Origin: Actinomadura sp. WMMA1423
GTDB taxonomy: Bacteria; Actinomycetota; Actinomycetes; Streptosporangiales; Streptosporangiaceae
DNA: 64,000 nucleotides
Assembly (NCBI RefSeq): GCF_006547145.1
Contig: NZ_CP041244.1
Span: 5,022,001-5,086,000, forward strand
Direction of reading: 5' to 3'
A program made the translations under genes and the position numbers. Every line of letters starts with the position of its first letter. The first letter of the stretch is position 1. A model generated the notes under the pieces. The model was not told the DNA's origin. It did no database searches and saw nothing but the letters and a program-made list of their open reading frames with translations. This document shows positions 1 to 7,937 of this stretch, piece after piece.

Positions 1-698
1 ATCGAGACGAGTGCGGTCGGCTCCCCCACGGGTCGGGCCATCCGCCACCGTGCGTCCTGCCGGACCGCGCCCCAGCGCCCACCCGCCGGGCCGAGGACCT
101 CCAGGTGAGCCGTGGCGCCTTCGGGACGGTCGTGCATCCGCAAGGCGTGCGGCAGGCCGCGCGCGAAGACGTCCAGCACCGGAGCCATGAGTTCGGGTTC
201 GGTGGCGCCCGGAGCCGAGACGGCGTCGCGGACCTGCTGCTGGTGGGCCCAGAACTCGGTGTAGTCGCGGCCGATGTCGAGCCAGGCGGGGCTGTCGATG
301 TCGGTGGCGGCCCAGGAGACGTTCAGGTCGGCGGCGGCGTGGAGGTCCTGTGCCGCCCACACGGCGTCGAGGCGAGGGCCCAGATGGTCCAGCAGTTCGA
401 TCATCAGTTGCGGGCTGAGCTGGCGGGACGCCCGGACGAACTCCTCGTTGGTGCGCGCCAGATGGGCGGGGAGCGTCTCGTCGTCGGCGAAGATCGCGCC
501 ACTGTGCCCGTCGCGGCTGCCCGACAGGCGCCGCATGTAGTCGCCCAGCACATGAGCGACGACGTCACGCACGTCCCAGCCGGGGCACACCGTGGGCATG
601 GCCCATTCGGCGGGGCCCAGGGTCCTGAGCAGGTCGAGCATGGCCTGCCGCTCGCGCGGGAACAGGGGACGGACGTCGATGGCCGGACCAAAGATCAT
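1..698 (-). CDS. Maleylpyruvate isomerase/DinB-like (TIGR03083-type) protein, 3' end cut by window edge
   Basis: The reading frame opens at ATG 698 (MIFGPAIDVRPLFPRERQ) and has no stop before position 1, so the C-terminus lies outside the window. About 232 residues are visible. The N-terminal half has the pattern of the mycothiol-dependent maleylpyruvate isomerase / DinB-like four-helix family: VCPGWDVRDVVAHVLGD near residues 34-50, whose His is a usual metal ligand, and HQQQVRDAV near residue 150. Members are small cytoplasmic metal-binding proteins; some act in mycothiol-linked isomerisation or detoxification, but most have no known substrate. The visible C-terminal part is the small second domain common in this family. 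No operon partner is evident; the next gene on the same strand ends at 776. Family assignment is good, function open. Confidence 0.72.
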   Translation of the reverse strand, partial: MIFGPAIDVRPLFPRERQAMLDLLRTLGPAEWAMPTVCPGWDVRDVVAHVLGDYMRRLSGSRDGHSGAIFADDETLPAHLARTNEEFVRASRQLSPQLMIELLDHLGPRLDAVWAAQDLHAAADLNVSWAATDIDSPAWLDIGRDYTEFWAHQQQVRDAVSAPGATEPELMAPVLDVFARGLPHALRMHDRPEGATAHLEVLGPAGGRWGAVRQDARWRMARPVGEPTALVS

Positions 699-775
699 CT
701 CGTGACCATACTGACCCCGGTTCGATCCCTCCACGGATTTCCTGCCCGGCCCGGGCGCCGCCGGACGGCCGCGGG

Positions 776-2668
776 TCATCCGGTCACCGACTCGGAGTCG
801 CGGTCGGGCCGGGCGGCGCTCGGGACGTCCGGAGTGGCCTCGTCGGTGAGGAAGCCGCCGGACTGGTGGTGCCAGAGACGGGCATAAGGGCCGTTGGACT
901 CGAGGAGTTCCAGGTGGGAGCCCTCTTCGAGGACGCGGCCGCGGTCGAGGACGACCAGGCGGTCCATGCGGACGACCGTGCTCAGACGGTGCGCGACGAC
1001 CAGTGCTGTGCGGTCGCGCATCAGGTGCCACAGGGCTTCCTGGACGAGGAGTTCGCTTTCGGAGTCCAGCGCGCTGGTCGCCTCGTCCAGGAGGAGGATC
1101 GGAGCGTCTCGAAGGATCGCGCGGGCCAGGGCGACGCGCTGCCGCTGACCGCCGGAGAGCTTGACGCCCCGCTCGCCGACCAGGGTGTCGAACCCGTCCG
1201 GAAGGCTCTCGACGAACTCGGTGACGTGCGCCGCCCGCGCGGCCCGGAGGACCTCGGTCTCGGTGGCGCCCGGCCGGGCGAAGGCGATGTTGTCGCGCAC
1301 CGACCGGTGGAACATCGCGGGTTCCTGCGGGACGTAGGCGATGAGGTCGCGCAGGTCGCTCTGGCGCAGCCGCGCGATGTCCTGGCCGCCGACGAGGATC
1401 CGGCCGCCGTCGACGTCCATGAGACGCAGGAGCAGCCGGGAGAGGGTGGTCTTGCCGCCGCCGGACCGGCCCACCAGACCGATCTTGGCACCGCCGGGGA
1501 TCTCCAGGTCCAGCCCCTCGAACAGGGGCGGGCCGTCACCGTGCGCGAACAGTACCCGCTCGAAACGGATCGAGGCGTCGACCGGACGCAGCGGCTGCGG
1601 GTCGGGCGGGTCCACGACGGTAGGCGGCTTTAGGAGCAACTCGGTGAACTGCGCGCTCTCGGTGAGCGTGCTCTCCATCCGCCGGTAGATCTGGTTGAAC
1701 TCGAACATGATGCGTGTCGCGTTGCTGTAGTAGGAGAACGTCACGACGATCGCCTCGACCCCGAGCCCCCCGCGAAGTGCCACCGCGACGAGCAGGCCCA
1801 GGGCGCTGGTGATGATCGTCATCGGCGCGACGACCGTGTCGACCCGGAGGTTGGCGTAGTCCCAGGAGCGCAGTGACAGGCGGTGCTGCTCGACGGCCCG
1901 GCCGCGGAACTCGGCGGCCTCCCGCTCCTCGGCGGCGAACGCGCGGACCGTCTCCATGTTGGTCAGCACGTCGGCGACGTGGCCGGACACTCGCACCTTC
2001 GCCGCTTCGCGCTCGTCCACCAGCGCCTGCCTGCGGCGGATGAGCGGGGCGACGAGGAAGCCGGTGAAGACGATCAGCCCCACGAGGACGACGACCAGGA
2101 GCGGGTGGTACCGCCAGAGGATCACCGAGGCGAAGGACAGCGGGATCACGTTCGCCACGACCGAGAAGGTGAGGGTGTCGGCGAAGCTTTCGAAGCCGCC
2201 GGAGAAGCTCAGTATCCGTTTGGTCAGCGAACCGGCGAAGTTGTCATGGAAGAACGCGGCGTCCTTGGCGAGCAGCTCGTCCATTCCGGCGATGCCGAGC
2301 CATTCGATTCCTCGGCCGTTCACCCGGTTGAGGTAGTGCAGCCCGACTCTCCACAGCGCCTCGCCCAGCAACATCATTCCGGCGAATCCGAGAACGTAGG
2401 GCAGAAGGGCGGCGAGGCCGCTTTCCCCGCCCCCGGCCAGGTGCCCTACCAGGGCGGCCACCAGCAGCGGCGTCAGGTAGTACAGGCAGGTGTTACCGAA
2501 TGCCGGTAAAGTCATCGCCGGAAGCGAGATGCGCCACTGGCGGCGAAGTACACCGCAGTAATAGCGCAGGGCCAGCAGAACCGCCCGCTGCCGGGCCGAC
2601 TGATCACCCTCGGACCCACCCGGTAATTTCGACACAGCCACCCGCCCTCCACGCCGCCGCCCTCCCAT
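776..2668 (-). CDS. ABC exporter, fused membrane and ATP-binding domains
   Basis: A 630-residue half-transporter of the MsbA/MDR type. Residues about 30-345 form the six-helix membrane domain, and about 365-600 the ATPase. Visible motifs are Walker A GRSGGGKTT (around 400), Q-loop VPQEP, signature LSGGQRQRVALARAI, Walker B ILLLDEATSALD and the switch His in VVAHRLSTV. All catalytic residues are present, so it should be an active exporter as a homodimer or paired with a partner; no second half-transporter is adjacent. The substrate cannot be read from the sequence. The start is uncertain: ATG 2668 gives an Arg/Gly-rich leader, and GTG 2635 (VSKLPGGSEG) is a plausible alternative with a purine-rich stretch upstream. 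It stands alone between an isomerase-like gene and an adenylating enzyme on the same strand. Confidence 0.88.
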   Translation of the reverse strand: MGGRRRGGRVAVSKLPGGSEGDQSARQRAVLLALRYYCGVLRRQWRISLPAMTLPAFGNTCLYYLTPLLVAALVGHLAGGGESGLAALLPYVLGFAGMMLLGEALWRVGLHYLNRVNGRGIEWLGIAGMDELLAKDAAFFHDNFAGSLTKRILSFSGGFESFADTLTFSVVANVIPLSFASVILWRYHPLLVVVLVGLIVFTGFLVAPLIRRRQALVDEREAAKVRVSGHVADVLTNMETVRAFAAEEREAAEFRGRAVEQHRLSLRSWDYANLRVDTVVAPMTIITSALGLLVAVALRGGLGVEAIVVTFSYYSNATRIMFEFNQIYRRMESTLTESAQFTELLLKPPTVVDPPDPQPLRPVDASIRFERVLFAHGDGPPLFEGLDLEIPGGAKIGLVGRSGGGKTTLSRLLLRLMDVDGGRILVGGQDIARLRQSDLRDLIAYVPQEPAMFHRSVRDNIAFARPGATETEVLRAARAAHVTEFVESLPDGFDTLVGERGVKLSGGQRQRVALARAILRDAPILLLDEATSALDSESELLVQEALWHLMRDRTALVVAHRLSTVVRMDRLVVLDRGRVLEEGSHLELLESNGPYARLWHHQSGGFLTDEATPDVPSAARPDRDSESVTG

Positions 2669-2798
2669 GCTGCCCCAGACGCCCCAGCCGAGGCGAACGC
2701 ATTTCGCAAATGATCAGAGCCGGCGGACGCGGAGAACGGAGGGCGATCATCTTTCGGTGCACTCCGCGCGCGGGGCCGGTTCAGGGTGGCCGGGTAGG

Positions 2799-4334
2799 TC
2801 ACCCGTGCCCGGGGTGCAACCGCGCTGCCCGCTCGCGGAGGGTTCTCTTGTCGATCTTGTTGACCTTGGAGCGCGGCAGGTCGCGGACCCACACCAGTCG
2901 TTCCGGCCACTTGTACTTCGCGACGCCCAGGCCGTCGAGATGTTCCTGGATCCGCCGCAGGGGCAGTTCGGGGCCGTCGGCGACGAGGAAGGCGCAGGCA
3001 CGCTCACCCAGCCGGGTGTCGGGCATGGCGACCAGCGCGGCCTGGGCTATCCCGGGATGGTGGAGCAGGAGCAGTTCGACACCCTCCGCGTTGATCTTCT
3101 CCCCGCCTCGGTTGATCAGGTCCTTGATCCGGCCGTCGATCGAGACGCAGCGCCGGCCGTCGATGACCCGCACCGAGGCGAGGTCCCCGGTGCGGTAGAA
3201 GCCGTCGGAGGTGAAGGCGTTGGCGTTGTGCGCCGGCGCGTCGTAGTAGCCGGGGATGGTGTAGGGGCCGCGGCAGCAGAGTTCGCCGGTCACGCCGTCG
3301 GGGACGGGGTCCTCGGTGCCGGGCTCCAGGATCACGAACTCGTCCAGGGGCGACAGCTTCTCGCTCACGGTCAGCAGGCGCGACTCGCGCGACGAGCCCG
3401 GCACCGTGACCGCGAAGAAGCCCTCGGCCATGCCGAACAGCTGGCCCGGCCAGACACCGAGCCGCTCGATGTGCTCGAACAGCCGCGGCGGGACCTTCGT
3501 ACCGGACAGGACGGCGCGCCTCAGCGTGGGGGCCAGTGCCGCGACGCCCCGCTCGGCGACGGCCTGGAAGTGGCCGTGCCCGATGATCAGATCGGTGACC
3601 CCCTCCTCGGCCAGCAGCGGAAGGGACTGCTCCGGGTTCGGCGTGCCGAGGATCAGGCGGGCGCCGACGCTGTGCGCGGCATGCAGGCCGCAGACGATCC
3701 CGGCGTTGTGGATGATCGGGATGATGTGCCCGACCCGGCTGGTGGCGTCCCATTCCAGGCATCGGGCGTAGGCGGCGGCGTTGTACCAGTACTCGGCGTG
3801 CCGGCGCGGGATCACCTTGGGAACGCCGGTGGTGCCGCCGGAGAGCTGGAAGACCGCGACGGCGCCCGGGTCGAGCCCGCTCTGGATCCGTTCGACCAGG
3901 CGGCGGGCCCCGACCGGATCGGTGTCCGCGCCGAGGTCCTCCAGCCGCACGCTGCCGGACCGGACCTCCGCCGCGCCCGCGGTGATGACGTACCGCTGCG
4001 CGGGCGAGTCGCGCCGCAACTCGTCCGCCAAGGCGACCAGGTCGAACTTGTCCGCCGCGTCCACCTCGACGAGGTGGGCGCGCGCGCCGGTGCGGGCGGC
4101 GATCTGGTGCAGTTCGTGCCTGCGGTGCTGCGCGAGCGTCGCCACCGGGACGAGTCCGGCCTTCAGCGCGCCGTACCACGCCACGATCGTGTGGAGCCGG
4201 TTGGTGACCTGGAAGAGCACCGGGTCGCCGGGCCGCAGCCCCGCGGCGTGCAGGCATCTTGTCTGGTGGCGATTTCGCCCAGGTGGGTGGCCGTGACCGG
4301 TTGCCTCGGTACCGTAGATCAAGAAGGAGCACAA
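2799..4334 (-). CDS. Aryl-acid adenylating enzyme (EntE/DhbE-like), N-terminus replaced or lost
   Basis: The body is an AMP-forming ligase closest in pattern to 2,3-dihydroxybenzoate/salicylate-AMP ligases. It has the P-loop FQLSGGTTGVPKVIPR, the family signature FGMAEGF, then RGPYTIPGYYDAPAHN, the hinge DGFYRTGDL, NRGGEKINAEGVE, and the C-terminal catalytic Lys region SKVNKIDK. These enzymes activate an aryl acid for loading onto a carrier protein in siderophore or antibiotic assembly. Homology begins only near HAAGLRPGD (about position 4260). The usual 50-60 N-terminal residues are missing, and the preceding 27 codons (MCSFLIYGTEATGHGH) do not resemble the family. No carrier protein, NRPS or aryl-acid synthesis gene is nearby. 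I infer a 5'-truncated gene, probably non-functional, cut by the event that brought in the neighbouring repeat gene. Confidence 0.7.
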   Translation of the reverse strand: MCSFLIYGTEATGHGHPPGRNRHQTRCLHAAGLRPGDPVLFQVTNRLHTIVAWYGALKAGLVPVATLAQHRRHELHQIAARTGARAHLVEVDAADKFDLVALADELRRDSPAQRYVITAGAAEVRSGSVRLEDLGADTDPVGARRLVERIQSGLDPGAVAVFQLSGGTTGVPKVIPRRHAEYWYNAAAYARCLEWDATSRVGHIIPIIHNAGIVCGLHAAHSVGARLILGTPNPEQSLPLLAEEGVTDLIIGHGHFQAVAERGVAALAPTLRRAVLSGTKVPPRLFEHIERLGVWPGQLFGMAEGFFAVTVPGSSRESRLLTVSEKLSPLDEFVILEPGTEDPVPDGVTGELCCRGPYTIPGYYDAPAHNANAFTSDGFYRTGDLASVRVIDGRRCVSIDGRIKDLINRGGEKINAEGVELLLLHHPGIAQAALVAMPDTRLGERACAFLVADGPELPLRRIQEHLDGLGVAKYKWPERLVWVRDLPRSKVNKIDKRTLRERAARLHPGHG

Positions 4335-4363
4335 ACAAGATTCTCTAATCGAGGAGTTCTCGC

Positions 4364-5416
4364 ATGTCCGAGATCACCAACCCCAACTCGCCTCTCAACA
4401 CCGACGCTCCGGCACGTGCGATCCGGATCTCTGTCCTGGACCACCTGAGGGCTCGCCTGGTCTTCGCCAAGCACCACTACGGCTACTACCTCGACGCCCG
4501 AAAGGCCGGTGCCACCCACGCGGAGGCGTTGGAGGCCCACGCCAACGGCATGTACTTGTGGGATTACGCCAACGCCCGCAAGGCCGGCGCCACCCACGCG
4601 GAGGTGCTGGAGGCTCGCGCCGATGGTGTCGGCGTCGGGCACTATGCCATGGCGCGAGAGGCCGGTGCGACCCACGCGGAGGCACTGGAGGCTCACACCA
4701 ACGGGGTCAACGTGGCGCGCTACGCCGACGCGCGGGGCCTCGCCGCCATCTTCAGGGCGCGGCCCGCAGAGTGCGACAGCGCTTCCCACGCGGAGGCGTT
4801 GGAGGCGCACGATCGCGGCATCGACCTGAAGCGCTACGCCATAGCGCGGAAGGAACACCACGCCTCCCATGAGGTCGTCCTGTTCGGTCACGCCAGCGGG
4901 ATCGACGTGGCCGACTACGCCCACGCCCTGAAGGCTGGCGCCACCCACGCGGAGGTGCTGGAAATCCAGGCCGAGGGCATCGCCTTGCGCTGGTACGCCG
5001 AGGCGCGCGGCAACAGCTTCTACCCCGCGTCTCACGCGGAGGTGCTGGAGGCGTGCGCCGAGGGCATCGAGGTGTGGGACTACCGGTCCGCGCGGGCCTG
5101 GGGGGCCACGCACGCGCAGGTGCTGGAGGCCCACGCCAAGGGCATCGACGTGGGTGAGTACGCGACTGCGCGTTCTGCCTTCGCCTCGCACGCGGAGGTG
5201 TTGGACGCCCACGCCAAGGGCGTCGACCTGGCCGAATACTGCCACGTGCGCCACTACGAGTACTCGTACCCGCACGAAGAGGCCCTGGAGGTCTGCCTCA
5301 AGGGCATCCCCTCGGGGAATTACACCTCGGAGAGGCGCGCGCGTCGCGACGCCACTCACGCCGAGGTGGTCGAAGCGCTGCTGGCCTCCGCCGACCGCGG
5401 GGACTGGGAAGACTGA
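4364..5416 (+). CDS. Repeat protein of about eleven 26-residue units, function unknown
   Basis: ATG 4364 follows a good ribosome site (GGAG, 7-nt spacing). After a 45-residue N-terminal cap the protein is built of about eleven units of the form (T/S)HAEVLEAHAKGIDVxxYAxARxAGA. Most are exactly 26 residues, with short insertions in a few loops. Each unit looks like two short amphipathic helices (HAEVLEAHAKG, then xxYAxAR), which suggests an alpha-solenoid scaffold. There are no catalytic motifs, signal peptide or membrane segments, so it is probably cytoplasmic and binds a partner. I do not recognise a characterised family. It points away from the truncated adenylating enzyme and is closed by an intrinsic terminator at 5524-5560. 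Its position beside recombinase debris suggests acquisition by transfer. Confidence 0.78.
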   Translation: MSEITNPNSPLNTDAPARAIRISVLDHLRARLVFAKHHYGYYLDARKAGATHAEALEAHANGMYLWDYANARKAGATHAEVLEARADGVGVGHYAMAREAGATHAEALEAHTNGVNVARYADARGLAAIFRARPAECDSASHAEALEAHDRGIDLKRYAIARKEHHASHEVVLFGHASGIDVADYAHALKAGATHAEVLEIQAEGIALRWYAEARGNSFYPASHAEVLEACAEGIEVWDYRSARAWGATHAQVLEAHAKGIDVGEYATARSAFASHAEVLDAHAKGVDLAEYCHVRHYEYSYPHEEALEVCLKGIPSGNYTSERRARRDATHAEVVEALLASADRGDWED

Positions 5417-5523
5417 CGGAGCCACATCCTGGCTCTGCCGCACCCCACCCACCGTCTTCGATGCGAAGGGTGTGCGTTCAACGATCGCGGGTGCCCCAGA
5501 CACGCGCGAGGAACTGCACCAGG

Positions 5524-5560
5524 CCGGCCTGCCCCTCATGGGGTAGGCCGGTTTCCCTTT
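5524..5560 (+). terminator. Rho-independent terminator of the repeat-protein gene
   Basis: Arms CCGGCCTGCCCC (5524-5535) and GGGGTAGGCCGG (5540-5551) pair with one G-U, around a TCAT loop, followed by TTTCCCTTT. It lies about 110 nt after the repeat-protein stop and is one of the few hairpins here with a T-rich tail. Confidence 0.72.
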
Positions 5561-5654
5561 ACAGCAGGTGGCTGCTGCCTGTGGCCGCTACTGCCTCTTC
5601 CTCCCTGCTGGGGTTCGGCTGAGGTTCGACGGTAGGAGGAGTCCGGAGGCGATA

Positions 5655-5825
5655 GCGCCGGGACAGGAAAACGGGGGCTGGTGAATCCAGCCTGACGATC
5701 TGCTCTTCGGTGGTCACCGAAGGCCAAACCGCATCGGACCAGCTCGCCGGAATCAAGCCACTACTCGTAGGCCCGCTCAAGCTCGTCCCAGAGCCGGCGC
5801 GGCCCGTGGTGGAGAACAAGATGAT
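5655..5825 (-). pseudogene. Remnant of the C-terminal tail of an actinobacterial methyltransferase
   Basis: Read on the minus strand, one frame gives HHGPRRLWDELERAYE, a stop, then WLDSGELVR; a neighbouring frame continues SVTTEEQIVRLDSP. Put together this matches, from memory, the tail of SAM-dependent (isoaspartate-type) methyltransferases in actinobacteria, which end in the manner of LWDELE.AY.WW and FGLTVTPEEQ.VWLDSPD. The in-frame TAG and the frameshift show decay. Only the last 55-60 codons are recognisable. The family name is tentative. Confidence 0.42.
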
Positions 5826-5830
5826 CGTCG

Positions 5831-6100
5831 GACGCCGAGCGCGAGGAGTTGTGGAAGGCGCTGGGCTACATGCGACCCGGCGACTCCCTCGTGTGCCGAG
5901 CCCTGACCGCCTCGGCTGGTCCCTGGAGGACCTGATCTCGATCGTCGCCGGGCTCCGCAAGCACGGCGTCGGGTTCCGGTCCCTGCATGGGGGGAGCGAC
6001 ACAACCGTCGCGGGCGGCCGCCTGGTCTTCCACGTGTTCGCTGCTTGCCGAATTCATCCGCGAACTGATCGTGTGGGCGCGTGAGGGCGATGGTGGCTCT
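5831..6100 (+). pseudogene. Decayed serine recombinase (resolvase) gene fragment
   Basis: Three pieces in different frames line up in order with the catalytic domain of resolvase/invertase family recombinases. The first is EREELWKALGYMRPGDSLV (from 5831). The second is DRLGWSLEDLISIVAGLRKHGVGF followed by RSLHGGSDTTVAGGRLVFHVFAA (5905-6045). The third is LAEFIRELIVWAREG (6041-6090). At least two frameshifts separate them, near 5900 and 6042. The N-terminal catalytic Ser segment and the C-terminal DNA-binding domain are not visible. This is a dead mobile-element relic and marks the 4.3-6.1 kb region as an old insertion site. Confidence 0.75.
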
Positions 6101-6179
6101 GGGGCGAGGCGGCCGTGGTCGCATCGCTGCCTGTGGGTGGTGGAGGGGCGGTCGGGGGTGGCCGCCCCTCCGCTGGTCT

Positions 6180-6578
6180 TCATGAGGGGCCGAGGACGGC
6201 GAAGACGACTTTGCCAGCGTTGTTGGACAGGGGGCGGATGCCCCAGCAGCGGGCGAACTGGTCGACGATGAACAGGCCCCGGCCTGCTTCGCTGATCGTG
6301 TCCGTTGCTTGCATGCGCGGCAGGTCGTACGTGGCGTCCTGGACTTCCAGCCAGAGTGCGCCGTCGTCGGTGCGGCCGATGCGGAAGGTCACGTCGTCGT
6401 CGGACGCGGAGGCGTAGCGGAGGGCGTTGGTGACCAGTTCGCTTGCCACCAGGCAGGGGACGAAGTCGTCCATGTCCCATTGGCCGGTGACCAGACGGAC
6501 GAACCGCCGTACCTCGGCGACGACCTTGAGGTCGTTCTTCACCACCAACTCGTGCTCGTGACGCGCCGCCTCGCCCAT
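6180..6578 (-). CDS. Anti-sigma regulatory kinase-like ATP-binding protein (HATPase_c_2)
   Basis: I choose ATG 6578 (MGEAARHEHELV) over the longer frame because AGGAGAAGG lies just upstream. The 132-residue product is a lone GHKL ATPase domain: N-box ASELVTNALRYA, then LWLEVQDATYDLP (G1-like) and the glycine-rich AGRGLFIVDQFARCWG. This is the RsbW/SpoIIAB-like type that binds sigma factors or anti-anti-sigma proteins and may phosphorylate the latter. It is divergent from the XRE-DUF5753 gene at 6717. Kinase-like gene, XRE-DUF5753 and DUF397 is a recurrent actinobacterial arrangement linked to differentiation control; its target is not identifiable here. Confidence 0.85.
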   Translation of the reverse strand: MGEAARHEHELVVKNDLKVVAEVRRFVRLVTGQWDMDDFVPCLVASELVTNALRYASASDDDVTFRIGRTDDGALWLEVQDATYDLPRMQATDTISEAGRGLFIVDQFARCWGIRPLSNNAGKVVFAVLGPS

Positions 6579-6716
6579 GATCCTTCTCCTCACTGTGTGT
6601 GTTCTAAAGCACACAGTGGGCAACCTTCGGGCTATAGTCATCGTGCTTGGCATGTTTGGCAAGCATTGGCAGGCCAGGTCCCTGCATAGTCATCTTCCCC
6701 CGAGAGGCAGGTGCAG

Positions 6717-7526
6717 ATGCCGCGCCCACGGCAGCGTCCACGGGAAAGTCCCGCCCTCGTCGCGTTCGGCCGCCAGATGCGGCGGATGCGGGAGTCCAAG
6801 AAGGTCAAGCAGGAGACCATTGCTCACCTGACCAAGGTCAGCGCACCTCAGGTCAGCAAGATCGAGGCAGGTAAGCGGCGTGCCACCCGGGCCTTTGTCG
6901 AAGCCGTCGACGATCACTTGGAGGCCGGTGGCGCGCTCATCAACCTCTGGGAAGACCTGAACAAGGACGGACACCCTGTTCCGATCTGGTTCGACTGGCC
7001 TCAGATCGAGATCGACGCGACGATGCTGATCTGCTGGCAGCATTCCGTGATCCCAGGTCTCGCCCAGACTCCCGAGTACGCTCTCGCGATCGTGCACGGC
7101 AACCAAGAGGCCGCAAACCTGCGGATCAGCCGCCAAGCCATACTCAGCCGAGACGACGAACGAGGTCCGGCGATCGTCCTCTTCTTAATCGAGGAGCAGG
7201 TGCTCTACCACCAGGTCGGAACCGCCGAAACAATGAAGAACCAGCTTGAGCACCTGATCGAGATCAGCACGCTGCCCAACGTCACCGTTCAAGTAGTGTT
7301 GAGCCGCGGTGATCACGACGGCAACATGGGAGCCTTTGTGCTCGCGACCATGGAAGATCGGAGCGAGGTCGCGTATGTCGAAACGGCCATACGCTCGATC
7401 ACGACAGACGACCCCGCCGACCTCTCCATACTCGCCCGAACGCTGGTCGATCTACGCGCACGTGCGGTCACCCAAGACATGTCACGGGAGCTGATCAGAA
7501 AGGTGGCTGAAGAGAGATGGACCTGA
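6717..7526 (+). CDS. XRE-family regulator with DUF5753 sensor domain
   Basis: The product has about 269 residues. The N-terminal third is a Cro/CI helix-turn-helix (LVAFGRQMRRMRESKKVKQE, then the recognition part SAPQVSKIEAGKRRAT). The rest is the DUF5753 domain found only with such regulators (PGLAQTPEYALAIV and LEHLIEISTLPNVTVQVV are typical). ATG 6717 is preferred over GTG 6711 because GAGAGG then lies at normal distance. It overlaps the DUF397 gene by 10 nt, so the two are translated together. Family precedent is a DNA-binding regulator whose activity is tuned by its small DUF397 partner and, in some cases, by the divergent HATPase. Confidence 0.9.
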   Translation: MPRPRQRPRESPALVAFGRQMRRMRESKKVKQETIAHLTKVSAPQVSKIEAGKRRATRAFVEAVDDHLEAGGALINLWEDLNKDGHPVPIWFDWPQIEIDATMLICWQHSVIPGLAQTPEYALAIVHGNQEAANLRISRQAILSRDDERGPAIVLFLIEEQVLYHQVGTAETMKNQLEHLIEISTLPNVTVQVVLSRGDHDGNMGAFVLATMEDRSEVAYVETAIRSITTDDPADLSILARTLVDLRARAVTQDMSRELIRKVAEERWT

Positions 7527-7768
7527 CAAACGCCAAGTGGCGCAGGAGCAGCCACAGCGGCCCCAACGGCGGCAACTGCATCGAACTGGCAGGTCTCTCC
7601 TGGCGCAAGAGCACACACAGCGGTTCGAACGCAGCTGAGTGTGTCGAACTGGCGGATGCGGCTGGAGTGGTGGCGGTGCGGGACAGTAAGGACCCGGGCG
7701 GGCCCGTCCTGCTGGTGAGCCGCGCGGCCCTGCGTACTGCCGTCCAGTCCGCCACGGACATGCACTGA
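7517..7768 (+). CDS. DUF397 protein with duplicated N-terminal motif
   Basis: This 83-residue acidic protein begins inside the end of the XRE gene. DUF397 proteins normally start with a single W(R/K)xSxxS...CVE block. Here it occurs twice in tandem: WRRSSHSGPNGGNCIELAG at residues 8-26 and WRKSTHSGSNAAECVELAD at 29-47, followed by the normal VAVRDSKDPGGPVL tail. DUF397 proteins are small partners of XRE-DUF5753 regulators, but the mechanism is poorly known. The double block is either an internal duplication or a fusion of two partner genes. Confidence 0.9.
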   Translation: MDLTNAKWRRSSHSGPNGGNCIELAGLSWRKSTHSGSNAAECVELADAAGVVAVRDSKDPGGPVLLVSRAALRTAVQSATDMH

Positions 7769-7937
7769 GCGTCCCGCATCGACCACCCCCCAATCCCCCA
7801 TCCGCTGAGTAGCGGTGCGGCGATCGTGCGGGGCGGATCGTTCGGGCGCTCGATCTTCCTGGCTTTCCGTGTGATCCTGGAATGGCGGATGTGCCGTCCG
7901 GCTTGGGGCTCCGGCGGCGGTCTGGACGGGAGCGGGG

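Noticed and set aside
2799..4334. A siderophore or aryl-capped NRPS gene cluster
   Set aside because: The adenylating enzyme is truncated and no carrier protein, NRPS, isochorismate or export partner genes accompany it.
4480..5400. CRISPR-like spaced repeats
   Set aside because: The repeated units keep a codon frame at 78-bp spacing and translate to a regular helical motif; there are no unique spacers or cas genes.
4319..5539. 406-residue repeat ORF on the minus strand opposite the repeat-protein gene
   Set aside because: It mirrors the repeats of the plus-strand gene, has no ribosome site, and the plus strand has a start, a ribosome site and a matching terminator.
5559..6002. 147-residue minus-strand ORF in the scar region
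   Set aside because: Only its tail resembles the methyltransferase remnant; the rest is antisense to the resolvase relic and has no start signal.
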